The notes beneath the pieces were generated by a model that saw only the letters and a list, made by a program, of their open reading frames with translations, was not told the origin of the DNA and made no database searches. From positions 124,001 through 188,000 of the forward strand of contig NZ_LOCQ01000051.1 in assembly GCF_001677885.1 (NCBI RefSeq): a stretch of 64,000 nt of DNA, read 5' to 3'. The translations under genes were made by a program, and so were the position numbers. This stretch comes from Janthinobacterium psychrotolerans. Lineage in GTDB: Bacteria; Pseudomonadota; Gammaproteobacteria; Burkholderiales; Burkholderiaceae_D. Shown piece by piece: positions 36,493 through 45,395 of the stretch (positions within the stretch are counted from its first letter, which is position 1; each line of letters starts with the position of its first letter).

Positions 36493-36948
36493 ATGTCCAA
36501 CCAGCAACCAGCTGTCGTTACCAAAGAGGCCTACCTCACCCTGCATTATCGTCTTGCCACTTTGGACGGTACTGATATTGTCACTACCTTCAATGGAAAT
36601 CCGGCGACCCTGATGCTGGGCCAGAACCAGCTGGCGCCGTTCCTGGAGCAGCGTTTGCTGGGTTTGCCGGAAGGCACGCATACCACCTTCGAGCTGGCCG
36701 CCGGCGAAGGCTTCGGCGAGCGCCACCCGGACCTGGTGCGATCGGTCACGCGCGCCACCCTGGACGAAAACTCGGTGCCGGGCGCCGACTACAAGATCGG
36801 CGACCTGGTCGACTTTGCCGCCCCCGGCGGTGGCCGCTTTGCCGGCGTGCTGCGTGAAATGCGCGAAGACTCCGCCCTGTTTGATTTCAATCACCCGCTG
36901 GCCGGACAGCCGCTGCGCTTTGAAGTCCAGTTGATTTCGGTGCTGTAA
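36493..36948 (+). CDS. FKBP-type peptidyl-prolyl isomerase (SlpA/FkpB-like)
   Basis: 151 residues. A slyD/fkpB-type FKBP: starts YLTLHYRLATLDGTDIVTTF, followed by PATLMLGQNQLAPFLEQRLLG and an insert-in-flap region (GEGFGERHPDLVRSV) and ending FEVQLISVL. Cis-trans prolyl isomerase/chaperone in the cytoplasm. It sits directly before ispH, the same pairing as fkpB-ispH in enterobacteria, 18 bp apart. Start at 36493 chosen over 36448 because it opens the FKBP fold directly. Confidence 0.9.
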   Translation: MSNQQPAVVTKEAYLTLHYRLATLDGTDIVTTFNGNPATLMLGQNQLAPFLEQRLLGLPEGTHTTFELAAGEGFGERHPDLVRSVTRATLDENSVPGADYKIGDLVDFAAPGGGRFAGVLREMREDSALFDFNHPLAGQPLRFEVQLISVL

Positions 36949-36966
36949 GAGATGAAGGAGATGACG

Positions 36967-37947
36967 ATGGACAAGGAACTGTTACTGGCCCAGCCGCGCG
37001 GCTTTTGCGCTGGCGTCGACCGGGCGATCGAGATCGTCGAGCGCGCGCTGCAACAATTTGGTGCGCCGATCTATGTGCGCCATGAAATTGTCCATAACGC
37101 CTATGTGGTGGCCGACTTGCGCAACAAGGGCGCCATTTTCATTGATGACCTCGATGATGTGCCGTCTGGCAATACGCTGGTGTTTTCCGCCCATGGCGTG
37201 TCGAAAGCCGTGCGTGCCGAGGCCGAATCGCGGGGCTTGAGCATCTTCGACGCCACCTGTCCGCTGGTCACCAAGGTGCATATGGAAGTGGCCAAGATGC
37301 GCCGCGAAGGCCGCGAGATCATCATGATCGGCCACGATGGCCATCCGGAAGTGGAGGGCACTATGGGCCAGGCCGAGCAGGGCATGCATCTGGTCGAAAC
37401 GCTGGCCGATGTGGCGGCCTTGCAGGTGGCCAATCCGGACAGCCTGGCCTATGTTTCGCAAACAACGTTGTCAGTTGACGACACCAGCGACATTATTGCG
37501 GCGCTGAAACAAAAATATCCGAATATTTCCGAGCCCAAGAAAGGCGACATTTGCTACGCCACCACCAACCGCCAGGAAGCCGTCAAATTCATGGCGCCGC
37601 AGGTGGAACTGGTGATCGTCGTTGGCAGCCCGAACAGTTCCAATTCGAACCGCTTGCGCGAAGTGGCCGACAAGATGGGGACGCCTGCCTACATGGTCGA
37701 TAACGCCTCGCAGATCGATCCGGCCTGGCTGGACGGCAAGCTGCGCGTGGGTGTGACGGCCGGCGCCTCGGCGCCCGAGGTGCTGGTGCAAGCCGTGATC
37801 GACCGGCTGAAAGAATGCGGCGTGAAGAGCGTGCGCCCGCTCGACGGGGTGCAGGAAGCGGTGACCTTCCCGATGCCGAAAGGGCTCGACGGTGTGAAAA
37901 GAGTGGTCGAGCAAGTGAGCTTTGGAGCAACTTCCAGCGAAAACTGA
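36967..37947 (+). CDS. ispH: 4-hydroxy-3-methylbut-2-enyl diphosphate reductase
   Basis: 326 residues. Last step of the MEP isoprenoid pathway (HMBPP to IPP/DMAPP) with a [4Fe-4S] cluster. The three cluster Cys are present: C14 ([11 protein letters not shown]), C98 ([11 protein letters not shown]) and C196 ([10 protein letters not shown]). Also HEIVHN and SAHGVS. The start at 36967 has AAGGAG seven bases upstream; the other nearby ATGs (36952, 36961) overlap that ribosome site. Co-transcribed with the FKBP gene. Confidence 0.97.
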   Translation: MDKELLLAQPRGFCAGVDRAIEIVERALQQFGAPIYVRHEIVHNAYVVADLRNKGAIFIDDLDDVPSGNTLVFSAHGVSKAVRAEAESRGLSIFDATCPLVTKVHMEVAKMRREGREIIMIGHDGHPEVEGTMGQAEQGMHLVETLADVAALQVANPDSLAYVSQTTLSVDDTSDIIAALKQKYPNISEPKKGDICYATTNRQEAVKFMAPQVELVIVVGSPNSSNSNRLREVADKMGTPAYMVDNASQIDPAWLDGKLRVGVTAGASAPEVLVQAVIDRLKECGVKSVRPLDGVQEAVTFPMPKGLDGVKRVVEQVSFGATSSEN

Positions 37948-38068
37948 ATTTTATTTTTTGATTTCGACATTATTCCAAGCTAAGTTTTTGCAAAAGATCG
38001 TTATGATGGTCACAAGCTTGAATATGTTGTCGTTATGACTAAGCAGGTGTACGCACGTTTTTAGTGCG

Positions 38069-38085
38069 CGCACCATGCTGGTGAA
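38069..38085. promoter_or_regulatory. Possible NtrC-type binding site upstream of livH
   Basis: GCACC-ATGCT-GGTG, close to the NtrC half-site pair GCACC-N5-GGTGC. It lies about 115 bp upstream of livH. A matching sigma-54 promoter was not found, so this is weak. Confidence 0.25.
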
Positions 38086-38197
38086 AACGGTCCAGGGATG
38101 GCACTGCAGGATTTTTTCCTTCGGTGCCGTTTTTTTATCGGCGGCATGGCGAGTGGAAGGTATTCCCGAAAAATGCAACTCGATAGGGCAATCTGAC

Positions 38198-39127
38198 ATG
38201 GATACATTCATCCAGCAAATCATTAACGGCTTGGTGCTGGGAAGCATGTACGCCCTGGTCGCCCTCGGTTACACGATGGTGTATGGCGTGCTGAACCTGA
38301 TTAACTTCGCCCATGGCGACGTGCTCATGATAGGCGCCATGGTGGGTCTCTCCATCCTGAAGCTGCTGGGCATTTATGTGCCGGACTGGCCCGGCTATTT
38401 GAAACTGGCCACCGCCATCCTCGGCGCGATTCCCGCCTGTATCCTCATCAACATCATCATCGAGCGGGTCGCCTACCGCCGCCTGCGCAACGCCCCTCGC
38501 CTGGCGCCCCTGATTACCGCCATCGGCGTGTCCATCCTGCTGCAGACCTTCGCCATGATGATCTGGACCCGCAATCCGCTGCCGTTTCCGCAATTGCTGT
38601 CGACCGACCCGATACAGATCGGCGGCGCCGTGATTTCACAGACGCAGGTGCTGCTGCTGGCCCTGGCCGCCATTTCGATGGGCTCGCTGGTGATCCTGGT
38701 GGAAAAAACCCGCATGGGCCGCGCCATGCGCGCCACGGCGGAAAACCCGCGCGTGGCCGGCCTGATGGGGGTCGATTCCGACAAGGTCATCGTCGCCACC
38801 TTTGCCATCGGCGCGGCGCTGGCCGCCGTGGCCGGCGTGATGTGGGGCGCCAACTATGCTTCCATTCAATTTTCGATGGGCGCCATTCCCGGCCTGAAGG
38901 CATTCTGCGCGGCGGTGCTGGGCGGCATCGGCAATATCTACGGTGCCATGATAGGCGGCGTGTTGCTGGGCATTATAGAAAGCCTGGGCGCCGGCTATAT
39001 CGGCGACCTGACCGGCGGTTTCCTCGGCAGCCACTACCAGGACATCTTTGCCTTTATCGTGCTGATCATCGTCTTGACCCTGCGTCCGTCCGGCATCATG
39101 GGCGAACGCGTGGCCGACCGTGCCTGA
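38198..39127 (+). CDS. livH: Branched-chain amino acid ABC transporter permease LivH
   Basis: 310 residues, about eight membrane spans, with the LivH signature ALGYTMVYGVLNLINFAHGD near the N-terminus, GRAMRATAENPRVAGLMGV (EAA-like loop) and GGIGNIYGAMIGGVLLGIIE. First gene of livHMGF. The start at 38198 is preceded by TAGGGC; a longer frame from 38075 has no support. The periplasmic binding protein (LivK) is not in the cluster. Confidence 0.95.
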   Translation: MDTFIQQIINGLVLGSMYALVALGYTMVYGVLNLINFAHGDVLMIGAMVGLSILKLLGIYVPDWPGYLKLATAILGAIPACILINIIIERVAYRRLRNAPRLAPLITAIGVSILLQTFAMMIWTRNPLPFPQLLSTDPIQIGGAVISQTQVLLLALAAISMGSLVILVEKTRMGRAMRATAENPRVAGLMGVDSDKVIVATFAIGAALAAVAGVMWGANYASIQFSMGAIPGLKAFCAAVLGGIGNIYGAMIGGVLLGIIESLGAGYIGDLTGGFLGSHYQDIFAFIVLIIVLTLRPSGIMGERVADRA

Positions 39128-39150
39128 CGTGAAACTGGGAGACTGACATC

Positions 39151-40368
39151 ATGGCAATACTCGATTTCGACGTCAAAAGGAACCCCGCCAAGGCCTATGC
39201 CGGCATGGTCGGCCTGGCAGCGCTGTTGCTGATCTTCCCGTTCTTTGCCGCCCAGTTCGGCAACTCCTGGGTACGCATCATCGACATGGCGCTGCTGTAC
39301 ATCATGCTGGCCTTGGGCCTCAATATCGTGGTGGGCTTTGCCGGCCTGCTGGACTTGGGCTATATCGCCTTCTATGCGGTGGGCGCCTACCTGACGGCGC
39401 TGCTCGCCTCACCGCAGTTCGCCATCCTGCTCGAATCGATCATCAACCAGTATCCGGTGTTCGGCGAGTCGCTGGTGCAACTGATGGGCCCGGAGATCCG
39501 CGAAAACGGCATCCACCTGTCGGTGTGGGTGATCGTGCCGCTGGCCGCCGCGGTCGCTGGCCTGTTCGGCGCGCTGCTGGGCGCGCCGACCTTGAAATTG
39601 CGCGGCGACTACCTGGCCATTGTCACGCTCGGTTTTGGCGAGATCATCCGCATCTTCATGAATAACCTGAACGACCCGATCAATTTCACCAACGGGCCGC
39701 AGGGCATCAACCTGATCGATCCGATCCGCGTGTTCGGCGTCAACCTGGCCGGCGAGGCGGGCACCAACAGCACCGTGGTGGTGGGCGGCTTTTCCATGCC
39801 GTCCGTAAACGCCTATTACTTTTTGTTCCTGTTCCTGTGCATCGCCGTGGTGTTCGTCACCAAGCGCCTGCAGCATTCGCGCCTGGGCCGCGCCTGGGTC
39901 GCCATCCGCGAAGACGAGATCGCGGCAAAAGCCATGGGCATCAACACGCGCAATGTCAAACTGCTGGCGTTTTCCATGGGCGCTTCATTTGGCGGCGTGG
40001 CCGGCGCCATGTTCGCTTCGTTCCAGGGCTTTGTGTCGCCGGAGTCGTTTTCGCTGACCGAGTCGATCGCCGTGCTGGCGATGGTGGTGCTGGGCGGCAT
40101 CGGCCATATCCCCGGCGTGATCCTCGGTGGCGTGATCCTGGCGTCGATCCCCGAACTGCTGCGCCATGTGGTCGAGCCGGCCCAGCAGGCGCTGTTCGGC
40201 AAGGTGGTGATCGAAGCGGAAGTGCTGCGCCAGTTGCTGTACGGCCTGGCCATGGTGCTGATCATGCTCAATCGCCCGGCCGGCCTGTGGCCGTCGCCGA
40301 AGAGCGAAGACCGGCCCGACCACGATGTCGACCAGCCCAACAAATCGACCGATGTCGTGTCGGCTTAA
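39151..40368 (+). CDS. livM: Branched-chain amino acid ABC transporter permease LivM
   Basis: 405 residues, about nine to ten spans. Typical LivM features: LGLNIVVGFAGLLDLGYIAF, LRGDYLAIVTLGFGEIIRI, and the loop GRAWVAIREDEIAAKAMGIN, followed by VAGAMFASFQGFVSPESF. The C-terminus is a polar tail (PDHDVDQPNKSTD). 23 bp after livH. Forms the heterodimeric pore with LivH. Confidence 0.95.
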   Translation: MAILDFDVKRNPAKAYAGMVGLAALLLIFPFFAAQFGNSWVRIIDMALLYIMLALGLNIVVGFAGLLDLGYIAFYAVGAYLTALLASPQFAILLESIINQYPVFGESLVQLMGPEIRENGIHLSVWVIVPLAAAVAGLFGALLGAPTLKLRGDYLAIVTLGFGEIIRIFMNNLNDPINFTNGPQGINLIDPIRVFGVNLAGEAGTNSTVVVGGFSMPSVNAYYFLFLFLCIAVVFVTKRLQHSRLGRAWVAIREDEIAAKAMGINTRNVKLLAFSMGASFGGVAGAMFASFQGFVSPESFSLTESIAVLAMVVLGGIGHIPGVILGGVILASIPELLRHVVEPAQQALFGKVVIEAEVLRQLLYGLAMVLIMLNRPAGLWPSPKSEDRPDHDVDQPNKSTDVVSA

Positions 40369-40378
40369 GGAGAACGGC

Positions 40379-41152
40379 TTGAGCGAACAGATCATTCTCA
40401 ATATCGCCGGCGTCAACAAGCGCTTTGGCGGCCTGCAGGCGCTGACCGATGTGGGCATTACCATCAAGCAGGGCCAGATCTACGGCCTGATCGGCCCCAA
40501 TGGCGCCGGCAAGACGACGTTTTTCAATGTGATCACCGGCCTGTACCAGCCGGACACGGGCACCTTCGAGCTGGCCGGCAAGCCCTATTCGCCGTCGGCG
40601 CCGCACAAGGTGGCCAAGGCCGGCATCGCCCGCACGTTCCAGAATATCCGCCTGTTCGGCGACATGACGGCGCTGGAAAACGTGATGGTGGGCCGCCATG
40701 TGCGCTCGCACCAGGGTGTGTTCGGCGCCATCTTCCGCCACAAGGCGGCGCGCGAGGAAGAGGCGTCGATACGCCGGCGTGCGCTGGAACTGCTGGAGTT
40801 TGTCGGCATTGCCCAGTTCGCCAACCGCACGGCGCGCTTTTTATCGTACGGCGACCAGCGGCGCCTGGAAATTGCCCGCGCGCTGGCCACCGACCCGCAA
40901 CTGCTGGCGCTGGACGAACCGGCGGCCGGCATGAACGCCACCGAAAAGCTGGCCCTGCGCGAGCTCTTGGTGAAAATCAAGGCCGAGGGCAAGACCGTGC
41001 TGCTGATCGAGCACGACGTGAAACTGATGATGGGGCTGTGCGACCGCATCACGGTACTCGAATACGGCAAGCGCATCGCCGAAGGCTTGCCAGCCGAAAT
41101 ACAGCAAAACCAGGCCGTCATCGAGGCTTACCTGGGAGGATCGCACGCATGA
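40379..41152 (+). CDS. livG: Branched-chain amino acid ABC transporter ATPase LivG
   Basis: 257 residues from a TTG start preceded by AAGGAG six bases upstream; a longer frame begins inside livM at 40325 without a ribosome site. Walker A GPNGAGKTTFFN, the livG-type segment ARTFQNIRLFGDMTALENVM, signature LSYGDQRRLEIARAL, Walker B LLALDEPAAGMN, and the switch His in LLIEHDVK. Its stop overlaps the livF start by 4 bp. Confidence 0.95.
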   Translation: MSEQIILNIAGVNKRFGGLQALTDVGITIKQGQIYGLIGPNGAGKTTFFNVITGLYQPDTGTFELAGKPYSPSAPHKVAKAGIARTFQNIRLFGDMTALENVMVGRHVRSHQGVFGAIFRHKAAREEEASIRRRALELLEFVGIAQFANRTARFLSYGDQRRLEIARALATDPQLLALDEPAAGMNATEKLALRELLVKIKAEGKTVLLIEHDVKLMMGLCDRITVLEYGKRIAEGLPAEIQQNQAVIEAYLGGSHA

Positions 41153-41868
41153 GTAATGTTTTGAAAGTAGCAGGCCTGAGCGTGGCCTACGGCGGCATCA
41201 AGGCCGTCAAGGGCATCGACCTGGAAGTCAACCAGGGCGAGCTGATCGCCCTGATCGGCGCCAATGGCGCCGGCAAGACCACCACCCTGAAAGCCATTAC
41301 CGGCACTTTGCCAACCTGTAAGGTCGAAGGCGCGATCAGCTATATGGGCGAGTCGCTCAAGGGCAGCAAGTCGTTTCACCTGGTCGAAAAGAAGCTGGCG
41401 ATGGTGCCGGAAGGGCGCGGCGTGTTTACCCGCATGTCGATCCGCGAAAACCTGATGATGGGCGCCTACACGCGCACGGACGCGGCCGGCGTCGAAGCCG
41501 ATATCGGCAAATGGTTCGATGTGTTTCCACGCCTGAAGGAGCGGGCGGTGCAGATGGCCGGTACCTTGTCGGGCGGCGAACAGCAGATGCTGGCGATGGC
41601 GCGCGCCTTGATGAGCCATCCGAAGCTGCTGCTGCTCGATGAGCCGTCGATGGGCTTGTCGCCCATCATGGTCGAGAAGATCTTCGAGGTGATCCGCAAG
41701 GTCTCGGGCGAAGGCATTACCATCTTGCTGGTGGAACAGAATGCCCGCCTGGCCCTGCAGGCGGCGCACCGCGGCTATGTGATGGATTCGGGGCTGATGA
41801 CGATGAGCGGCGATGCGGCCGACATGCTCGACGATCCGCGCGTCAAGGCGGCTTACCTGGGCGAATAA
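41149..41868 (+). CDS. livF: Branched-chain amino acid ABC transporter ATPase LivF
   Basis: 239 residues. Walker A GANGAGKTTTLK, MVPEGRGVFTRMSIRENLMM (LivF-specific loop), signature LSGGEQQMLAMARAL, Walker B LLLLDEPSMGLS. Start at 41149 (ATGA overlap with livG), with a GGAGG site about ten bases upstream. Last gene of the operon. Confidence 0.95.
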   Translation: MSNVLKVAGLSVAYGGIKAVKGIDLEVNQGELIALIGANGAGKTTTLKAITGTLPTCKVEGAISYMGESLKGSKSFHLVEKKLAMVPEGRGVFTRMSIRENLMMGAYTRTDAAGVEADIGKWFDVFPRLKERAVQMAGTLSGGEQQMLAMARALMSHPKLLLLDEPSMGLSPIMVEKIFEVIRKVSGEGITILLVEQNARLALQAAHRGYVMDSGLMTMSGDAADMLDDPRVKAAYLGE

Positions 41869-41889
41869 AGCGCGGAACAGTCTGCGCCC

Positions 41890-41918
41890 ATAAAAAATGC
41901 CCCGGGAGACCGGGGCAT
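41890..41918 (-). terminator. Terminator of the phasin gene
   Basis: ATGCCCCGG / CCGGGGCAT stem with a GAGA loop (plus strand); on the minus strand the hairpin is followed by a T-run. It lies about 100 bp beyond the phasin stop and 22 bp beyond the livF stop. The T-run favours the minus strand. Confidence 0.75.
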
Positions 41919-42018
41919 AATGGCATCCGCGGGGAAGCACGGGATGGATGCCTGGAGGAGCTGGTTCAGCTGGGCCGCCTGGGCGGCCCGGAGTCAAACG
42001 GTATTACCCGGCGGCTGA

Positions 42019-42585
42019 TTAGTTGCTGCCAGCGTGCGGTGCGGCTTTGGCAGCGGCTTGCGTGAACTGGCTGACGGCCGATGCCAGGTTCGCTTCGATG
42101 GTTTCCACGGCTTGCTTGCTGCTTTTGGTGAACTGCTCGTAGCCGGCATTGGCGTTGCCGATGGCGCTTTTGAACAGGGCGACAGCGTTTTCCGAGCCGG
42201 CAGGCGCGTTCTTGGTCACTTCTTCGACCAGCGAGATGACTTTGCGGTTCGTTTCAGCGATTTGCGATTCAGCAGCTTTGCTGAATTCGGCTTGTGCGCC
42301 GGACGTGATCGCAGCCAGGTGACGGCCGTAGGCGATGGCTTTTTCAGCGGTCGGCTGGGCCTGGGCAGCGGTCAGCGAGAAGAATTCTTGTGGATCTTTG
42401 GCAGCCAGCAATTGCTTGGTGGTCGCGGTCGACTCTTCCAGGGTTGCCTTGGCGGCGGTCAGGTTCAGTTCGACGATCTTTTCGATGCTCTCAAATGCCT
42501 TGCCCGTCAGCGACGAGAACAGGGCGAATTGGGCTTCCAGGTTGGCTTTGGTGGCGGACGAGAATTGCTCAGGGATTGAAAACAT
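42019..42585 (-). CDS. Phasin (PHA-granule-associated protein)
   Basis: 188 residues, almost entirely helical. Begins [20 protein letters not shown], and shows the phasin_2 pattern [39 protein letters not shown] and [19 protein letters not shown]. Phasins coat polyhydroxyalkanoate granules and control their size, so this organism probably makes PHA. Single gene on the minus strand between the liv operon and a DMT permease. Two repeated TGC...GCA motifs lie upstream and may bind the PhaR repressor. Confidence 0.92.
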   Translation of the reverse strand: MFSIPEQFSSATKANLEAQFALFSSLTGKAFESIEKIVELNLTAAKATLEESTATTKQLLAAKDPQEFFSLTAAQAQPTAEKAIAYGRHLAAITSGAQAEFSKAAESQIAETNRKVISLVEEVTKNAPAGSENAVALFKSAIGNANAGYEQFTKSSKQAVETIEANLASAVSQFTQAAAKAAPHAGSN

Positions 42586-42683
42586 TGTGAATCTCCAAAA
42601 TATTGAAATCTGGTTAATTTGATGCTGCGTTTACCGTAAAAGGGGGAAGCAGTTGACTCTGTTTTATCTAGCTGAACAAGCAA

Positions 42684-42699
42684 TTGTGCAACGCAACAA
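42684..42699. promoter_or_regulatory. Candidate PhaR-type operator, copy 1
   Basis: TTGTGCAACGCAACAA, an imperfect palindrome with TGC and GCA half-sites and TTGT/ACAA arms, about 100 bp upstream of the phasin start. A near-identical copy lies 57 bp away. Confidence 0.5.
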
Positions 42700-42740
42700 A
42701 CCCTATTTTACGGTGAAAAAAAGTTAAGTCAAGCGAATTT

Positions 42741-42756
42741 TGTGCGATGCAACAAT
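42741..42756. promoter_or_regulatory. Candidate PhaR-type operator, copy 2
   Basis: TTGTGCGATGCAACAA, 14 of 16 positions identical to copy 1. The two lie in the phasin upstream region; a PhaR link is inference from the TGC-N-GCA half-site pattern reported for that repressor. Confidence 0.5.
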
Positions 42757-42936
42757 TGAATAGATTTGAGTCAAACACCATTGTTTCTAAAGAAAAATTT
42801 TTGATTCTTTTCGTTAATTATCTTTCGGAAATTGTTGCCCTCGGCCCAGGGCGGCACGCCAGGCGCCGCCGCATGCTAGACTTGGCTCTCCGCACTGGCG
42901 CCAGCCGATGGTGCCGCCACGTCTTTCGAGTCATTC

Positions 42937-43854
42937 ATGTCCAATCTTCCCGCCGCGCCAGGCGCCAGCAACAAACCGGTGTTTCCCGCCAGCCTGGCGC
43001 CCATGGCCTTGCCGGCTTTCTTCGTGCTGTTATGGAGTACCGGCTTTATCGTTGCCAAGTTCGGCCTGCCGTATGCGCCGCCGCTGACGTTTTTGCTGCT
43101 GCGTTTTTTGGGGGTGCTGGTGATCCTGCTGCCGCTGGTGCTGCTGCTGCGCGCGCCCTGGCCGGTGGGGCAGTTCCGCCAGATCGCCGTGGCCGGCATC
43201 CTGATGCAGGCCGGCTACCTGGCAGGCGTGTGGTGCGCCATCAAGCTGGGCATGCCTGCCGGCCTGTCGGCCCTGATCGTCGGCATGCAGCCCGTGCTGA
43301 CGGCATGCGCGGCGCCTCTGATCGGCGAATCGGTGCGCCCGCGCCAGTGGCTGGGCCTGGCTTTCGGCCTGCTGGGCGTGGCGCTGGTGGTCTATGCCAA
43401 GATCAACCTGGTGGGACTGACGGTGGAAAGCGTGCTGCTGTGCGTGTTCGCGCTGCTGTCGATGACGGCAGGCACCATGTACCAGAAACGCCATTGCCCG
43501 CAGTTTGATTTGCGCACCGGCACGGTGGTGCAGTTTGCCGCCTCGATCGTGGTGGTGCTGCCGTTTGCCCTGTATTACGAAGGCCTGGACCTGGCCCTGA
43601 GCCAGGTGCAATGGACCAGCAACTTTATCGGCGCCTTGCTGTGGTCGGTACTGGTGCTGTCGATCGGTGCCATCTTCCTGCTGTTTGCCTTGATACGGCG
43701 CAGCGACGCGACCAAGGTGACGGGCCTGCTGTACCTGACGCCACCGACCACGGCCATAATGGCCTGGCTGATGTTTGGCGAGGCATTTAACATGCTGGGT
43801 CTTGCCGGCATGCTGGTGGCGGTGATCGGCGTGGTGTTTGTCGTCAAGAAATAA
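42937..43854 (+). CDS. EamA/DMT-superfamily permease
   Basis: 305 residues with about ten membrane spans in two EamA repeats. Visible are FVLLWSTGFIVAKFGLPYAP (span 1), LRFLGVLVILLPLVLLL, AGYLAGVWCAIKLGMPAG, SALIVGMQPVLTACAAPL, GLLGVALVVYAKINLVG, ALLSMTAGTMYQKRHCPQ and, at the end, TGLLYLTPPTTAIMAWLMFG. These drug/metabolite transporters often export amino acids or related compounds; the substrate cannot be inferred. Monocistronic. Confidence 0.9.
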   Translation: MSNLPAAPGASNKPVFPASLAPMALPAFFVLLWSTGFIVAKFGLPYAPPLTFLLLRFLGVLVILLPLVLLLRAPWPVGQFRQIAVAGILMQAGYLAGVWCAIKLGMPAGLSALIVGMQPVLTACAAPLIGESVRPRQWLGLAFGLLGVALVVYAKINLVGLTVESVLLCVFALLSMTAGTMYQKRHCPQFDLRTGTVVQFAASIVVVLPFALYYEGLDLALSQVQWTSNFIGALLWSVLVLSIGAIFLLFALIRRSDATKVTGLLYLTPPTTAIMAWLMFGEAFNMLGLAGMLVAVIGVVFVVKK

Positions 43855-44030
43855 CACTGTGTACGATTAACGCAAGCAATTGCATAATGAAAAGGAAATT
43901 CATTTGCTGATAGTTAATGCTTTGTGTTTCATTGCCGCAATAAATACTGTCTCAAGTGTTAAATAGGCTTGCGATTACTCTGCATTTCGCTACACTGCAA
44001 TAATGCAACAGCTTCACGGGGAATCATTGA

Positions 44031-45125
44031 ATGGCTAAGTTTAAACTCGCGCTGGGCTTGCTGGCTTCCCTGCTGTTCGCGCTGGCACCGGCTGCGGCCG
44101 TGCACGCCAAGGAAGCGGCCAGCAAGTCTTCAGCCGCCAAGAAACAACAGACCAAAAAAGTCAAAGTCGTGCTGCGCAAGGGCGATCGCGCCACTGGCAC
44201 ACGCACCAAGGCCGCGGCGCGCGACAAGGCCGTGCGCCGCGTTGTCACCGTGCGCGGCAAGCGCAAGGTCATCTATCAAAGAGTCACCAGTGCCGCCGTG
44301 CCGATGGCCGCGCCGATGCCGACCATGGGCGACCTGGCCGGCCTGAACCTGACACGCGATCCGCTCGACCTCAAATCGAGCGTAGCGCTGGTACTCGACC
44401 AGAGCAATGCGGAAGTGCTGTTTGAAAAGAACTCCAATGTGGCCCTGCCGATCGCCTCGATTACCAAGATGATGACGGGCCTGGTGGTGGTCGAAGCGGG
44501 CCAGGACATGGAAGAAGTGCTGACGATTACGGACGACGATGTCGATCGCGCCAAGTTCAGCAGTTCGCGCCTGAAAGTTGGTTCACAATTGACTCGAAGC
44601 AATATGCTGCATATCGCGCTGATGAGTTCCGAAAACCGCGCCGCCTCCGCGCTGGGCCGCAATTATCCGGGCGGCTTGCCGGCCTTTGTCAACGCCATGA
44701 ACGCCAAGGCGCGCAAGCTCGGCATGAACGATACCCATTATGTCGATTCGAGCGGTTTGTCGAAAATGAACGTGGCCAGCGCGCACGACCTGGCCAAGCT
44801 GGCCATGGCCGCTTTCCAGCAGCCGCTGCTGCGCCAGTTCTCGACCGATCCGAAAGCCATCGTCGAAGCGAGCGGCCATCCCATGCAATTCGGTAACACC
44901 AATCACCTGGTGGCCAATCCGGGCTGGGATATCGGCTTGCAGAAAACCGGCTTTATCAACGAAGCAGGCCGCTGCCTGCTGATGCAGGCGGTGATCGAAG
45001 GGCGCTCCGTGATCATGGTGTTTCTCGATTCCAAGGGCAAGCAGTCGCGCACGGCCGATGCGGGGCGGATGCGCAAGTGGCTGGAGGCTTTGAAGCCAGG
45101 TAATCTGGTTCTGCCAGGCGGTTGA
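44031..45125 (+). CDS. pbpG: D-alanyl-D-alanine endopeptidase (PBP7-like), S11 family
   Basis: 364 residues. Signal peptide (LALGLLASLLFALAPAAAVHA), then a Lys/Arg-rich stretch (about 30-85), then the S11 penicillin-binding fold with SITK (S143-K146), SEN (S200-N202) and KTG (K305). All three active-site motifs are intact. Cleaves peptidoglycan cross-links in the periplasm. The basic N-terminal region is longer than in E. coli PbpG. Monocistronic; a hairpin with T-run occurs 250 bp downstream. Confidence 0.93.
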   Translation: MAKFKLALGLLASLLFALAPAAAVHAKEAASKSSAAKKQQTKKVKVVLRKGDRATGTRTKAAARDKAVRRVVTVRGKRKVIYQRVTSAAVPMAAPMPTMGDLAGLNLTRDPLDLKSSVALVLDQSNAEVLFEKNSNVALPIASITKMMTGLVVVEAGQDMEEVLTITDDDVDRAKFSSSRLKVGSQLTRSNMLHIALMSSENRAASALGRNYPGGLPAFVNAMNAKARKLGMNDTHYVDSSGLSKMNVASAHDLAKLAMAAFQQPLLRQFSTDPKAIVEASGHPMQFGNTNHLVANPGWDIGLQKTGFINEAGRCLLMQAVIEGRSVIMVFLDSKGKQSRTADAGRMRKWLEALKPGNLVLPGG

Positions 45126-45198
45126 TTACAAAGGCAGTTTTTATTGTAATGCCGTAAGTTAAGCTGACCGATGTATTAAAAGCAAGGCGTAAAAATGG

Positions 45199-45318
45199 CG
45201 GGCCGGAGACGCGGGCCTGAGAAAATGCCGATGGCGGCGTTGCAGCTCCTCGCCGTACATGCGTACTGTCTTCGTCGCTGCGCCTTGCCCTCGACATTTT
45301 TCAGGCTCGCTTGGCCCG
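45199..45318. repeat. Imperfect 120-bp palindrome
   Basis: Nested inverted arms surround a central GTACATGCGTAC: CGGGCC (45199-45204) with GGCCCG (45313-45318); GCGGGCCTGAGAAAATG (45211-45227) with CATTTTTCAGGCTCGC; GGCG..GCAGC (45236-45246) with GCTGCGCC (45277-45284). It would fold as one long stem in DNA or RNA. An ORF read through it (45195-45410) is not credible. It may be one copy of a dispersed family; no other copy occurs in the window. Confidence 0.55.
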
Positions 45319-45373
45319 GGTGGCCTGTGCGGACGACTGTAGCATATGGCGCAGGGACGCTGACTTGTTACAT

Positions 45374-45395
45374 GGCAGTTTTCACTGCCTTTTTT
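45374..45395 (+). terminator. Intrinsic terminator facing the IclR gene
   Basis: GGCAGT / ACTGCC stem with loop TTTC followed by TTTTTT on the plus strand. It overlaps the IclR stop codon. It would end plus-strand transcripts arriving from pbpG, about 250 bp upstream. Confidence 0.75.

Larger units (their letters stand above)
42586..42936. other. Non-coding stretch upstream of the phasin gene and DMT permease
   Basis: About 351 bp of A+T-rich DNA separating divergent genes. It holds the two 16-bp repeats listed next. No RNA gene or further repeat seen. The permease promoter must also lie in this region or just upstream of it. Confidence 0.5.

Noticed and set aside
38092..38110. Sigma-54 promoter upstream of livH starting TGGCAC
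   Set aside because: The -12 GC element is absent at the required spacing (the sequence there reads ATTTTT).
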